A DNA stretch of 64,000 nucleotides from Aminobacter ciceronei (lineage in GTDB: Bacteria > Pseudomonadota > Alphaproteobacteria > Rhizobiales > Rhizobiaceae): NCBI RefSeq assembly GCF_014138625.1, contig NZ_JACJHY010000001.1, positions 357,538 to 421,537 of the forward strand, given 5' to 3'. The first letter of the stretch is position 1; every line of letters starts with the position of its first letter. Below the pieces are notes generated by a model. The model was not told where the DNA came from and ran no database searches. It saw nothing but the letters and a program-made list of their open reading frames with translations. The position numbers and the translations under genes are program-made. Below are positions 10,155 to 18,532 of the stretch, piece after piece.

Positions 10155-10892
10155 ATGCTGCTCTTTGCAGGTCTCGGCAATCCGGGTACGCAATACCAGA
10201 ACAACCGGCACAATGTCGGCTTCATGGCGGCGGACGCAATTGCCCGCCGCCATTCGTTTTCGCCCTGGACGAAGAAGTTCAAGGGCATGGTCGCTGAGGG
10301 CAATATCGCCGGCGAGAAGATCGTCCTGATCAAGCCTCAGACCTTCATGAACCTGTCCGGCCAGTCGGTCGGCGAGGCCATGCGCTTCTACAAGCTCGCC
10401 CCTGCCGATCTCACCGTCTTCTATGACGAACTCGACCTCGTTGCCGGCAAGGTGAGGGTCAAGGTTGGCGGCGGCGCCGGCGGCCACAACGGCATCCGCT
10501 CCATCGACCAGCACATCGCCAGGGATTATCGCCGCGTCCGCATCGGCATAGGCCATCCTGGCGTCAAGGAGATGGTCCACGGCCACGTGCTCGGCGACTT
10601 CGCCAAGGCCGACAAGGAGTGGCTAGATGTTCTCCTCGACCTTCTGGCCGACAGCGCCGATCTTTTGACCAAGGGCGATGACAACGGCTTCATGAACAAG
10701 GTTACCATCGGGCTACGCGACAAGCTTCAGCCGACTGGTACGAACGACGCGCCACCGCCGAAGGCCGCCAAACCGCAGGCGCCGAAGGCCCAGAGCCACA
10801 TTCGCCAGGCCCGACCGAACCAGCCTGCCGTCAAGGTTCCCGAGACCGGGCCGATGGCAGCCATGCTGAAGAAGCTGCTCGGCAAGGAATAG
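10155..10892 (+). CDS. pth: Peptidyl-tRNA hydrolase with C-terminal extension
   Basis: Releases the peptide from peptidyl-tRNA dropped by stalled ribosomes. GLGNPG at the N-terminus supplies the Asn, NNRHNVGFM holds the catalytic His near residue 20, and VFYDELDL holds the catalytic Asp near residue 95. The 245-residue protein is about 50 longer than E. coli Pth because of a Lys/Pro/Ala-rich C-terminal tail ending KKLLGKE, typical of rhizobial homologues. The 3' end has a decayed second copy just downstream. Confidence 0.95.
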   Translation: MLLFAGLGNPGTQYQNNRHNVGFMAADAIARRHSFSPWTKKFKGMVAEGNIAGEKIVLIKPQTFMNLSGQSVGEAMRFYKLAPADLTVFYDELDLVAGKVRVKVGGGAGGHNGIRSIDQHIARDYRRVRIGIGHPGVKEMVHGHVLGDFAKADKEWLDVLLDLLADSADLLTKGDDNGFMNKVTIGLRDKLQPTGTNDAPPPKAAKPQAPKAQSHIRQARPNQPAVKVPETGPMAAMLKKLLGKE

Positions 10893-10961
10893 ACTGCACC
10901 TCCAGCGAGCGTTAGACTTGATGGTCGCCGCCATCGTGCCTGCGCGATAAGCTGCAGCCGA

Positions 10962-11045
10962 GCCCGACCGAACCAGCCTGTGGTCAAGCTTCCAGAGACC
11001 GGCCCCATGGCTGTGATGCTGAAGAAGCTGCTCGGCAAGGACTGA
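10962..11045 (+). pseudogene. Duplicated fragment of the pth 3' end
   Basis: This stretch aligns without gaps to the last 84 bases of pth (10809-10892) at a constant offset of 153 bases, including a stop codon at the same place, with about a dozen substitutions. It encodes a tail ending KKLLGKD. The duplication appears to extend upstream into about 10920-10960, where sequence resembling pth 10704-10734 is recognisable, with about 75 bases missing between the two blocks. No start codon or ribosome binding site goes with it. Confidence 0.75.
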
Positions 11046-11139
11046 GGGGCCATCGGATTCGCCCGGCCAGTGAAAGTCCCCTGACACAAGACGACCAGCC
11101 GCAATGATAGAACCCATCCCTGACAACAGGGAGCAGATC

Positions 11140-11682
11140 ATGGCGACAACAGGCATTGACGACGTCATCTACATGTTCGCGATGTCGCTTGATGGCTTCA
11201 TTGCCCGCGAGGACGGCACGTTCGACTGGCTCGACAACTTTCCACCTGATGACGATTACGACATTTCCGGCTTCATGGCGTCACTGAGCGGCATCGTCAT
11301 GGGCCGCGCCACCTATGATATCGTCCGCCGTGAACCGGAGTGGACCTACGCCAAATACCCTTGCCTGGTGGCTACCTCGCGCCCGCTCGACAATCTGCCC
11401 GAGAACGCAGCAGCCATGGTCGGCGCGCCAGCCGAAATGCTTGCCAATCTTCGCGCGCGGGGCGCCACGGGCCGCATCTGGCTGCTCGGCGGAGGCGATT
11501 TGGCCCGCCAGTTCATGGATGCCGGCCTGCTCGACACAATCGAGATCGGCACCATCCCCATAATCCTCGGATCAGGCTTACGGGCTTTCGGCGGCAGACA
11601 GGCAGATCGCTGGCTTGATCTCGCCTTTGCGAAGCCCTTGGCCAACGGCGCAGTGCATGCGCAATACCGCGTGCGACGCTGA
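11140..11682 (+). CDS. RibD_C / dihydrofolate-reductase-fold protein
   Basis: The 180-residue protein fits the stand-alone RibD_C (DHFR-like) family: FAMSLDGFIARED near the N-terminus, GIVMGRATYDIV in the middle, and RIWLLGGGDLARQFMDAGLLDTI for the NADPH-binding region. The ATG at 11140 is used because GGGAG precedes it by six bases; an in-frame ATG at 11104 would add 12 residues. The substrate is unknown. It is a single gene between pth and ychF. Confidence 0.85.
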   Translation: MATTGIDDVIYMFAMSLDGFIAREDGTFDWLDNFPPDDDYDISGFMASLSGIVMGRATYDIVRREPEWTYAKYPCLVATSRPLDNLPENAAAMVGAPAEMLANLRARGATGRIWLLGGGDLARQFMDAGLLDTIEIGTIPIILGSGLRAFGGRQADRWLDLAFAKPLANGAVHAQYRVRR

Positions 11683-11756
11683 AAGACTTGACGATCTTAG
11701 GCCCTATCGCCCATAGCCCTGAGCAAATTCCGATTTCCCGATAGGACCAAAAGACC

Positions 11757-12860
11757 ATGGGTTTCAAATGCGGCATCGTCGGCCTGCCCAACGTTGGCAA
11801 ATCGACGCTTTTCAACGCGCTGACGCGCACGGCTGCCGCCCAGGCGGCGAATTACCCCTTCTGCACCATCGAGCCGAACACCGGCGAGGTCGCGGTGCCG
11901 GACCCGCGCCTCAAGCAGCTGGCCAACATCGCCAAGTCGAAGGAGATCATTCCGACCCGCATCTCCTTCGTCGACATCGCCGGCCTGGTGCGCGGCGCCT
12001 CCAAGGGTGAAGGCCTGGGCAACCAGTTCCTGGCCAACATCCGCGAGGTCGACGCCATCGTGCATGTGCTGCGCTGCTTCGAGGACGACGACATCACCCA
12101 TGTCGAGGGCCGCATCGACCCTGTCGCCGACGCCGAGACGGTCGAGACCGAGCTGATGCTCGCCGACCTCGAAAGCCTCGAGCGCCGTATCGTGCAGTTC
12201 CGCAAGCGCGGCGCCAGCAAGGACAAGGAAGCGACAACCGTGCTGCCGATGATGGAGCAGGCGCTGGCGCTGCTCCAGGACGGCAAGCCGGCGCGCCTGC
12301 TGCTCAAGGGCATATCAGCCGAAGACCTGGCCATCCTGCAGGGCCTGAACCTTCTGACTTCGCACCCGGTGCTCTATGTCTGCAACGTCGCCGAAAGCGA
12401 TGCCGCGACCGGCAACGAACACACCGCAGCCGTCCAGAAGATGGCCGAGGCGCAGGGCGCCGGCGTCGTCATCATCTCGGCGGCCATCGAGGCCGAGGTG
12501 GCGCAGCTGCCCGACGAGGAAGCTCAGGAATTCCTGGCCGACATGGGGCTCGACGAGCCGGGCCTCGATAAGCTCATCCGCGCCGGCTACGAGCTGTTGC
12601 ACCTCATCACCTACTTCACCGTGGGTCCGAAGGAGACGCGCGCCTGGACCGTGCACAAGGGTGCCAAGGCACCCCAGGCCGCCGGCGTCATCCACACCGA
12701 CTTCGAACGCGGTTTCATCCGCGCCCAGACCATCGCCTTCAACGACTTCGTCACCCTCGGCGGCGAAGTCCCTGCCAAGGAAGCCGGCAAGGCACGCGAC
12801 GAAGGCAAGGAATATGTCGTCCAGGACGGCGACGTAATGCTGTTCAAGTTCAACACCTGA
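11757..12860 (+). CDS. ychF: Redox-regulated ATPase YchF/OLA1
   Basis: The 367-residue Obg-superfamily NTPase has G1 loop [10 protein letters not shown]3 [20 protein letters not shown], a coiled-coil insertion around residues 130-190, and a C-terminal TGS domain. In place of the guanine-specific NKxD it has CNVAESD, the NxxE variation that gives YchF its ATP preference. It binds ribosomes and influences translation start and oxidative stress. Pth and YchF are often neighbours. A terminator follows. Confidence 0.95.
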   Translation: MGFKCGIVGLPNVGKSTLFNALTRTAAAQAANYPFCTIEPNTGEVAVPDPRLKQLANIAKSKEIIPTRISFVDIAGLVRGASKGEGLGNQFLANIREVDAIVHVLRCFEDDDITHVEGRIDPVADAETVETELMLADLESLERRIVQFRKRGASKDKEATTVLPMMEQALALLQDGKPARLLLKGISAEDLAILQGLNLLTSHPVLYVCNVAESDAATGNEHTAAVQKMAEAQGAGVVIISAAIEAEVAQLPDEEAQEFLADMGLDEPGLDKLIRAGYELLHLITYFTVGPKETRAWTVHKGAKAPQAAGVIHTDFERGFIRAQTIAFNDFVTLGGEVPAKEAGKARDEGKEYVVQDGDVMLFKFNT

Positions 12861-12888
12861 TCGCCTGGCTCCACCTCATGCGCCTTCG

Positions 12889-12930
12889 AAAAGCCCCGCA
12901 TTGCGGGCCCGCATTGCGGGGCTTTTCTTT
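12889..12930 (+). terminator. Terminator of ychF
   Basis: A perfect 12-bp stem (12889-12900 with 12915-12926) is followed by a T-rich stretch. The left arm starts with AAAA, so it could also stop leftward transcription. Confidence 0.85.
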
Positions 12931-12996
12931 TGGCAATGAGACCGTCCGATCACCCGGCCTTTGCAAGCCCGCTTTTCAGTCTGCGCCCTTGCAGCG

Positions 12997-13012
12997 TTAA
13001 CCTTTTGCTAAC
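12997..13012 (+). promoter_or_regulatory. CtrA-like box upstream of the small-RNA candidate
   Basis: TTAA, seven bases, then CTAAC closely matches the alphaproteobacterial CtrA site TTAA-N7-TTAAC with one difference. It lies about 50 bases upstream of the 20-base motif and terminator at 13060-13128. With no coding sequence close by, it may set the promoter of that transcript. Confidence 0.35.
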
Positions 13013-13029
13013 CAAGCCTGACTAGGGTC

Positions 13030-13130
13030 GCCTGGAGATTTGCAGATCGTCTCCACCTTTGACCACGGATGTACTGGCACTGGATGTTGAGACGCTAGAG
13101 AAAGGTCGGGGGCATCTCGGCCTTTTTTGT
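13030..13130 (+). ncRNA. Small-RNA candidate: repeated 20-base motif plus terminator
   Basis: The intergenic region holds tgaccacggatgtactggca at 13060-13079, which recurs exactly at 47595-47614. Twenty-two bases later an 8-bp hairpin (13101-13108 with 13118-13125, loop containing GGGCAT) runs into six T. The other copy is also followed by a hairpin with a GGGCAT loop. No coding frame with a start and ribosome binding site fits. The 5' end is a guess; family unknown. Confidence 0.45.
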
Positions 13131-13330
13131 TTGTCCAGGATGGCGACGTCATTCGGCCAAATCCAGCACTTGGACCGGCTCGAGGCTCTCTCCTCTTCAG
13201 GCAGCCTCATCACCAGCGTTGGACACGATCAACTGGATTGTTCTCGACGGCTCAGCTGCGAATACCTATCTGCGCCCAAGCGACACGGCGGCGATGCTGC
13301 CCGCGCAGCAATTGTCTCTTGAGGGGCCGG

Positions 13331-14128
13331 ATGACACAGCACGCACATGTCGAGATGGATCTTCCCGCGTTGCTGCGCGAGGCACTGGCGAGTTACAGCT
13401 GGGACCGGCAGACCATCGGCCATTCGAATGCCGGCGTGTTCAAGCTTGCGGCTGCCGGCAAGCCGACACTGTTCCTCAAGGCCGAGGCGACAGGCGACTT
13501 CGCCGAACTGCCCGACGAGGTGGCGCGCCTGCGCTGGCTGGGTGGCCAGGACATCCCCTGCCCTGAGGTCTTGGCTTTCGAGACTCACGCCGGAACGCAC
13601 TGGCTGCTGATGACAGCCGTCGCCGGACAAGACCTCGTTTCGCACGAGGTTCCCCCAGAGCAGGCTGTCGCCATCATGGCCAACGCCCTGCGCCGGCTGC
13701 ATGCACTCGACATCGCCTCCTGCCCCTTCGATCACAGGCTTTCGGCACGCATCGAGGTTGCCCGGACGCGCATGGTAGCGGGCGTGGTCGACGTCGAGGA
13801 CTTCGACGACGAATGGCTGGGCCAGCCCGCCGAAGTCGTGTTCGAGCAACTGCTGGCGCGCCGGCCCGCCGGCAAGGAAGACCTTGTCGTCACCCATGGC
13901 GACGCGTCGATGCCCAATTTCATCGCCGATGGCGGCCGCTTCTCCGGCTTCATCGACTGCAGTCGGCTCGGCGTCGCCGACCGCTGCCAGGATCTCGGCA
14001 TTCTCTGCTGGAGCATCCACTTCAATCTCGGCCAGCAATGGGTGGCGCCGTTTCTGGAACGCTACGGCCTGCCGGACGCCGAACCGGCGCGGCTCGCATA
14101 CTACCAACTGCTCGACGAGTTCTTCTGA
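13331..14128 (+). CDS. APH(3')-family aminoglycoside O-phosphotransferase
   Basis: The 265-residue protein has the full APH(3') kinase layout: an N-terminal nucleotide-binding lobe, the Brenner-type catalytic loop HGDASMPN (His near 189, catalytic Asp near 191), the metal loop FIDCSRLGVADRCQDL, and the C-terminal ERYGLPDAEPARLAYYQLLDEFF typical of the family. Length equals the APH(3')-II group. The start is ATG 13331, preceded by GAGGGGCC. Base composition matches neighbours and no mobile element is near, so it looks intrinsic. Whether it acts on kanamycin-type drugs or another substrate cannot be read from sequence. Confidence 0.88.
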   Translation: MTQHAHVEMDLPALLREALASYSWDRQTIGHSNAGVFKLAAAGKPTLFLKAEATGDFAELPDEVARLRWLGGQDIPCPEVLAFETHAGTHWLLMTAVAGQDLVSHEVPPEQAVAIMANALRRLHALDIASCPFDHRLSARIEVARTRMVAGVVDVEDFDDEWLGQPAEVVFEQLLARRPAGKEDLVVTHGDASMPNFIADGGRFSGFIDCSRLGVADRCQDLGILCWSIHFNLGQQWVAPFLERYGLPDAEPARLAYYQLLDEFF

Positions 14129-14362
14129 GCTTGGCGGGACGGCGACGATCTCCTTGATTACCATGGAGGACTGCGCCCCAGCCACCTCGGTCGCGGCGCC
14201 CGCATGCCCGCCGCACCTTACCGATTTGCAACTTGACGTCGCAGCCGCGCGGGTCTATCGCGCCTAGGCGCTGGCCCGGCCCTTTCGTGCCCCCGCCGGC
14301 ACAATCCTTTAACCCCGCCCGCGACCGGGCATGATATCAGCTCCAAATGTGGGAGACCGGCG

Positions 14363-15337
14363 ATGATCAAGGCATTCGTCGTGGAAAACGATCGTCTGCG
14401 CCTTGCAGACTCCATTGCGGCCGCGAAAGACAGCATTGTCTGGGCCGACCTGCTCAACCCGACCCGAGAAGAAGAGGCCGAAGTCGAGCAGTGGCTTGGC
14501 GTCGGCGTTCCGACGCGCGAGGAGATGGAGGAGATCGAGATCTCGTCCCGGCTCTATGTCGAGGACGGCGCCTACTTCATGACGGCGACGCTGCCGTCGC
14601 AGGCCGACAGCGACGACCCGGTGATGTCGCCGGTCACCTTCGTCCTGCGCCGCAACCTGCTGGTCACCATCCGCTATCACGAGCCGAAGGCGTTCCTGTC
14701 ATTCCCTGTGCGCGCCGAGAAGGCGGCAATCGGCTGCACGTCGGGCGAGACCATCCTCGTCGGGCTGCTGGAGGCGATCGTCGATCGCCTCGCCGACGTG
14801 CTGGAACGGGTGTCGCGCGACATCGAGCTGCTGTCGAAAGACATCTTCAACCCGACGGCGACCAAGGCCTCGAAGCGGGACCGCGACTTTCAGCAGGTCC
14901 TCAAGACCCTCGGCCGCAAAGAGTCTCTTACGTCGAACATCCGCGACAGCCTGACCTCGCTGCAACGCCTGTCCGGCTTCCTCGCCAACGCGCTGGCCCA
15001 GGGCAAGAACGGCAAGGACGCCAAGGCACGGGTCAAGACGCTGTCGCGCGACGTGCTGTCGCTGACCGACCACGCCTCGTTCCTGTCGCAAAAGATCACC
15101 TTCCTGCTTGATGCCACGCTCGGCATGATCAACATCGAGCAGAACGGCATCATCAAGATCGTCTCGGTGGCGGCCGTGGTGTTCCTGCCTCCGACGCTTG
15201 TCGCCTCGATCTACGGCATGAACTTCGACCTGATGCCGGAGCTGCGCTGGATGCTCGGCTATCCCATGGCAATCGGCCTGATGGTCATTTCGGCCGTGCT
15301 GCCGTTCTGGTGGTTCCGCCGCCGCGGCTGGCTCTGA
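14363..15337 (+). CDS. corA: CorA-family divalent cation transporter
   Basis: The 324-residue protein has a soluble N-terminal alpha/beta domain, long stalk helices (about residues 160-250) and two C-terminal membrane helices. The first helix ends in the selectivity signature YGMNF, and the C-terminus is basic (WFRRRGWL). CorA proteins form pentameric channels for Mg2+, and some members carry Co2+, Ni2+ or Zn2+. The 234 bases before it show no further gene. Confidence 0.93.
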   Translation: MIKAFVVENDRLRLADSIAAAKDSIVWADLLNPTREEEAEVEQWLGVGVPTREEMEEIEISSRLYVEDGAYFMTATLPSQADSDDPVMSPVTFVLRRNLLVTIRYHEPKAFLSFPVRAEKAAIGCTSGETILVGLLEAIVDRLADVLERVSRDIELLSKDIFNPTATKASKRDRDFQQVLKTLGRKESLTSNIRDSLTSLQRLSGFLANALAQGKNGKDAKARVKTLSRDVLSLTDHASFLSQKITFLLDATLGMINIEQNGIIKIVSVAAVVFLPPTLVASIYGMNFDLMPELRWMLGYPMAIGLMVISAVLPFWWFRRRGWL

Positions 15338-15419
15338 GCCAATGATTGCCCTGCAGCCGGCCTTGCGCGCCCCGCGAGGCCGGTCCAAGGTTATCGTACA
15401 AGCTTGAACAGGATTGCCG

Positions 15420-15884
15420 ATGCGCAGCAGCAAGACATGGGCCTATGAGGACCTCGCGGAGGGCGTGATCATCGACCTCGGCAGCAAGACCGTCGTCGCC
15501 GAGGAGATCATCGAGTTTGCCTCGGAGTTCGACGCCCAGCTCTTCCACCTCGACGAGGAAGCCGGCAAGGCGAGCATTCTCGGCGGGCTGGCGGCCTCGG
15601 GCTGGCACACCTGCTCGATGTTCATGCGCATGCTGTGCGACGCGCTGCTGCTGAACTCGACCTCGCAGGGCGCGCCCGGCATCGACTACGCGAAGTGGAA
15701 GAAGCCGGTGCTTGCAGGCGACTTGCTTTCCGGCAAACTGACCATCCTGTCGAGCCGCCTGTCGAAGTCGAAGCCTGGGCTCGGCTTCGTCAGCTGGCGC
15801 GCCGAACTGGCCAACCAGAAGGGTGAGCCGGTCTTCGAGCTGGTCAACACCTGCATGTTCCTGACCCGCGAGACAGCACAATGA
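15420..15884 (+). CDS. MaoC-family dehydratase (first of pair)
   Basis: The 154-residue hot-dog-fold protein has the hydratase motif region EFASEFDAQLFHLDEEAGK, with the Asp and His of the active site, followed by GWHTCSMFM. It is a probable (R)-specific enoyl-CoA hydratase-type enzyme, but the acyl-CoA substrate is unknown. ATG 15420 is taken as start because AGGA lies eight bases upstream. Its stop overlaps the ATG of the next MaoC gene (ATGA), so the two are coupled and may form a heteromer. Confidence 0.88.
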   Translation: MRSSKTWAYEDLAEGVIIDLGSKTVVAEEIIEFASEFDAQLFHLDEEAGKASILGGLAASGWHTCSMFMRMLCDALLLNSTSQGAPGIDYAKWKKPVLAGDLLSGKLTILSSRLSKSKPGLGFVSWRAELANQKGEPVFELVNTCMFLTRETAQ

Positions 15885-16339
15885 CCCTCGACGAGTATCT
15901 CGGTATCGGTGTCACCATCACGCTTGGCAGCCATCATTTCAGCGCCGAGGCGATCAAGGACTTTGCCCGCAAATACGATCCCCAGCCGTTTCACACCGAC
16001 GAGGAGGCAGCAAAGGCAAGCGTCTTCGGCAGCCTCTGCGCCTCAGGCTGGCACACCACGGCGGCGTGGATGAAGCTCAACCTCGCCCATCGCGGCCGCG
16101 CCTGGGACGGGCCCGGACCAAAGCCCGAATTCGGCCCCTCGCCCGGCTTCAAGAACCTGAAATGGCTGAAGCCGGTCTTCGCCGGCGAAACGGTGACTTT
16201 CACCCGCCGCGGCATCGACCACCGTCCGCTCGCCACCCGCCCCGGCTGGAGGATGATGACGTTGCACTCGGAGGGTTTCGACAGCACGGGCGACAAGGTC
16301 ATCGAGTTCGACAGCGCCGTCCTGGTGAAGGTGGAGTAA
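15881..16339 (+). CDS. MaoC-family dehydratase (second of pair)
   Basis: The 152-residue protein is similar to the gene before it over its whole length: DPQPFHTDEEAAKAS supplies the Asp/His pair, followed by ASGWHTTAAWM. A Gly/Pro-rich loop (residues about 75-95) is longer than in the partner. The four-base overlap and co-direction point to a shared function, with duplication followed by divergence. Substrate unknown. Confidence 0.88.
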   Translation: MTLDEYLGIGVTITLGSHHFSAEAIKDFARKYDPQPFHTDEEAAKASVFGSLCASGWHTTAAWMKLNLAHRGRAWDGPGPKPEFGPSPGFKNLKWLKPVFAGETVTFTRRGIDHRPLATRPGWRMMTLHSEGFDSTGDKVIEFDSAVLVKVE

Positions 16340-16348
16340 CGCTGGACA

Positions 16349-16406
16349 TTCCCCTCGCCCCGTCTACGGGGAGAGGGTGGTCCCGAAGGGCCGGATGAAG
16401 GGCAGA
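16349..16406. repeat. Repeat family B, copy 1
   Basis: A hairpin CTCGCCCCGTCTACGGGGAG is followed by a block resembling GGTGCCCAAAGGGCGGATGA. The same two-part unit recurs at 60401-60453 and, inverted, at 60874-60927. It lies just after a stop codon and may act as a terminator or a spread non-autonomous element. Confidence 0.65.
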
Positions 16407-16495
16407 GCCAGGATCTCTCAGTTATGATCTGCCCCCAATCTCCCTTGCCTCGGAGGGTGCCGTACGAAGCCAACCTTCCACCTCTCGATGCTTCG

Positions 16496-16676
16496 CACCC
16501 CTCTGGCCTGCCGGCCATCTCCCCCACAAGGAGGGAGATCAGGCCTTCATAGACGCCTCGCCTAGTCACCGACACAGCTGCTCCCCCCTTGCAACCTCTC
16601 AGAAAGGGCGCCGCCTGCGACGCGACTAATCTTCCTTCTTGTGGGGGAGATGGCCGGCAGGCCAGAGGGGAGTGCG
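16496..16676. repeat. Repeat family A (RIME-like), inverted pair
   Basis: Two copies of a roughly 40-base unit lie in opposite orientation: 16496-16535 with core CTCTGGCCTGCCGGCCATCT and 16634-16676 with its complement AGATGGCCGGCAGGCCAGAG. The core is itself palindromic around GCCGGC. Further copies are at 24743-24787 and 56954-57109. Rhizobial genomes carry such intergenic mosaic palindromes (RIME-type); identity with published RIME is not checked. Confidence 0.7.
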
Positions 16677-16783
16677 AGGGATCACGACGCTGGCGACTGG
16701 AATCGGGAGCGCGCCGCATAAAGAATCCGCCACCCGTGGAGAAGTTTCCCACGGATGGCAGCATGTTCGTCGCAGGCGCCAGC

Positions 16784-18166
16784 TTATGGCCGGATGTTGT
16801 GGTTGACCCGGAACAGGTTTGCCGGGTCGTAGCGGCGCTTGACGGCGACGAGGCGCTGGTAGTTGTCGCCAAAGGCGGCGCGGACGCGTTCTTCGCCCTC
16901 GTCATCCATCATGAAGTTGATGTAGGCGCCGCCATGTGGGTTGTGCTTGTGCACCGCGGCCCAGTAGGCGCTGGCCCAGTGCTTCAGCTCGGCCCCTTTC
17001 GCCGGGTCGGGGTCGATGCCGGCGATGACCATCGACCAGCGGGCACGCCGTGCGCCCCAGGCGGTGGCATCGGGGGCCACGTCGTGGACGGCGCCGTCGA
17101 TGGGGTAGAGATGCATCAGCGACAGCTCGCTCGGGCTCTTCGAGCCATGCGCGACATGGGCGGCGATGGCCGCATCCGACAGCTCGTCGACATAGTCGCC
17201 CTTCCAGTACCAGTGCAGCCCCTTGGGCAGCAGCGGGTCGAACAGCCCCTGCAGGTCGGCGAAGCCTATCGTCATCATGCCATCCATCAGCGGCTCGGGG
17301 AGGGCTTCGCGCATCGGCTGCATCGCCCTGATGCCATCCGCCTCGGTTCCGTTGTAGCAGCTGATCAGCGCGCAGATGCGCCGCCCCCAGATCTCGCGCG
17401 GGAACGGATCGCAAGAAGGTACGGTCTTCATGCCGAAGAACATGCCGAGCTCGCGTGGCGCCCCCGGAAGGAAGTCGCGGTACCATCGCATGATCTCGGC
17501 AGCATGGGCGATGTCGTAGAAGATCGGCCCGGCATAGACGTCCTTGGCCGGATGGGCCTGGAAGGTGAAGCGGGTGACGACACCGAAATTGCCGCCGCCG
17601 CCGCGTAGCGCCCAGAACAGCTCTGGATGCTCTTGGGCATTTGCGGTGACGACGCTGCCATCGGCCAGAACGACCTCGGCCGCGAGCAGGTTGTCGATGG
17701 TCAGGCCATGCTTGCGAGTGAGATAGCCGGTGCCGCCGCCAAGCGTCAGCCCGGCGATGCCGGTGCTGGAGACGATGCCGGCCGGCACCGCCAGCCCGTG
17801 CGCGCTGGTCGCCCGGTCGACATCGCCTTGGGTGCAGCCGGCCTCGACACGGACGATGCGGCTGATCGGATCGATATCGATGCGCTTCATCGGCGACATG
17901 TCGATGACCATGCCGCCGTCGCAGCTGCCCAGGCCCGGGCCATTGTGGCCGCCGCCGCGAATGGCGACGAGCAGTTGCCGGTCGCGGGCATGATTGACCG
18001 CCGCAACCACGTCGCCGACGTTGGCGCAGGGCACGATCCAGCGCGGCCTTTTCTCGATCATGGCGTTGTAGAGGCTGCGCGCCGCCTCATAGCCGGGATC
18101 ATCCTGGCCGATGAGGCGCGCGCGCAGCCGCTCGGGAAACTCGTGCGAAGCAGTTGACTTCAGCAT
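16784..18166 (-). CDS. BBE-type FAD-linked oxidoreductase
   Basis: The 460-residue protein has a PCMH-type FAD domain (about 40-210) with IRGGGHNGPG, whose histidine is the expected covalent FAD site, and ends in the berberine-bridge C-terminal segment RRYDPANLFRVNHNI. The second FAD-linking cysteine found in bicovalent members is replaced: the loop reads GIVSSTGIAGLTLGGG. It is therefore probably mono-covalent. The start at ATG 18166 has only a weak ribosome site. Substrate is unknown; family members oxidise sugars, alcohols or alkaloids. It is single and unlinked to its neighbours. Confidence 0.88.
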   Translation of the reverse strand: MLKSTASHEFPERLRARLIGQDDPGYEAARSLYNAMIEKRPRWIVPCANVGDVVAAVNHARDRQLLVAIRGGGHNGPGLGSCDGGMVIDMSPMKRIDIDPISRIVRVEAGCTQGDVDRATSAHGLAVPAGIVSSTGIAGLTLGGGTGYLTRKHGLTIDNLLAAEVVLADGSVVTANAQEHPELFWALRGGGGNFGVVTRFTFQAHPAKDVYAGPIFYDIAHAAEIMRWYRDFLPGAPRELGMFFGMKTVPSCDPFPREIWGRRICALISCYNGTEADGIRAMQPMREALPEPLMDGMMTIGFADLQGLFDPLLPKGLHWYWKGDYVDELSDAAIAAHVAHGSKSPSELSLMHLYPIDGAVHDVAPDATAWGARRARWSMVIAGIDPDPAKGAELKHWASAYWAAVHKHNPHGGAYINFMMDDEGEERVRAAFGDNYQRLVAVKRRYDPANLFRVNHNIRP

Positions 18167-18532
18167 TGTTGAACACTCGTGTTGGGGAACAAGACGCGCT
18201 CGCGCCTCTGCCGCGATCTTGGGTTCGGGCAATGGAGGGCGCGCTTGGCCGGTTTGAACCTGCCGCACTCGCGGCACGTCCAGTCCTACGCCGCGTCGAT
18301 TTCAGCTGTTTTTCTGAACCGGCGCGGGAGTGTTTCGATTGTTTCAGCCGCTGGCGGCCCAGACGGCACCGCTATGAACTGCAACGAAAGCGTCAGGCTC
18401 CGCATGCCGTCAAGACGATATGCGGTAGAGCCGGCGCAAGCGGCCTCAGGGTTCGCGGCGAGGCAAAATGTGCAGCAACTAAATTGGAAAAGTGCAGAGG
18501 CGTCGATACAACGCCTCAAGGAGCAGTGGCGC
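18167..18532. other. 366-base gap between the flavoenzyme and apt
   Basis: The stretch holds the flavoenzyme promoter region and lies after apt on the minus strand. A short minus frame (77 codons, 18286-18519) is present but lacks a ribosome site and family resemblance, so I do not call it. No hairpin terminator was seen. Confidence 0.4.
18172..18183. promoter_or_regulatory. Small palindrome upstream of the flavoenzyme
   Basis: AACAC-TC-GTGTT lies only five bases before the ATG of the minus-strand oxidoreductase, where a ribosome binding site would be expected. It could be an operator for a TetR- or MarR-type repressor, but no such regulator is adjacent. Confidence 0.25.

Larger units (their letters stand above)
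16340..16783. other. 444-base intergenic region made of repeats
   Basis: This gap between the MaoC pair and the flavoenzyme gene (converging) holds one element of repeat family B and two inverted copies of repeat family A, described separately. Between them I see no start codon with ribosome binding site and no convincing gene. Confidence 0.7.

Noticed and set aside
13127..13330. Upstream extension of the APH(3') gene
   Set aside because: The open frame continues upstream but would include terminator sequence; the family start and ribosome site fit ATG 13331.
18286..18519. Minus-strand frame of 77 codons between the flavoenzyme and apt
   Set aside because: No ribosome binding site or family match; the region looks non-coding.
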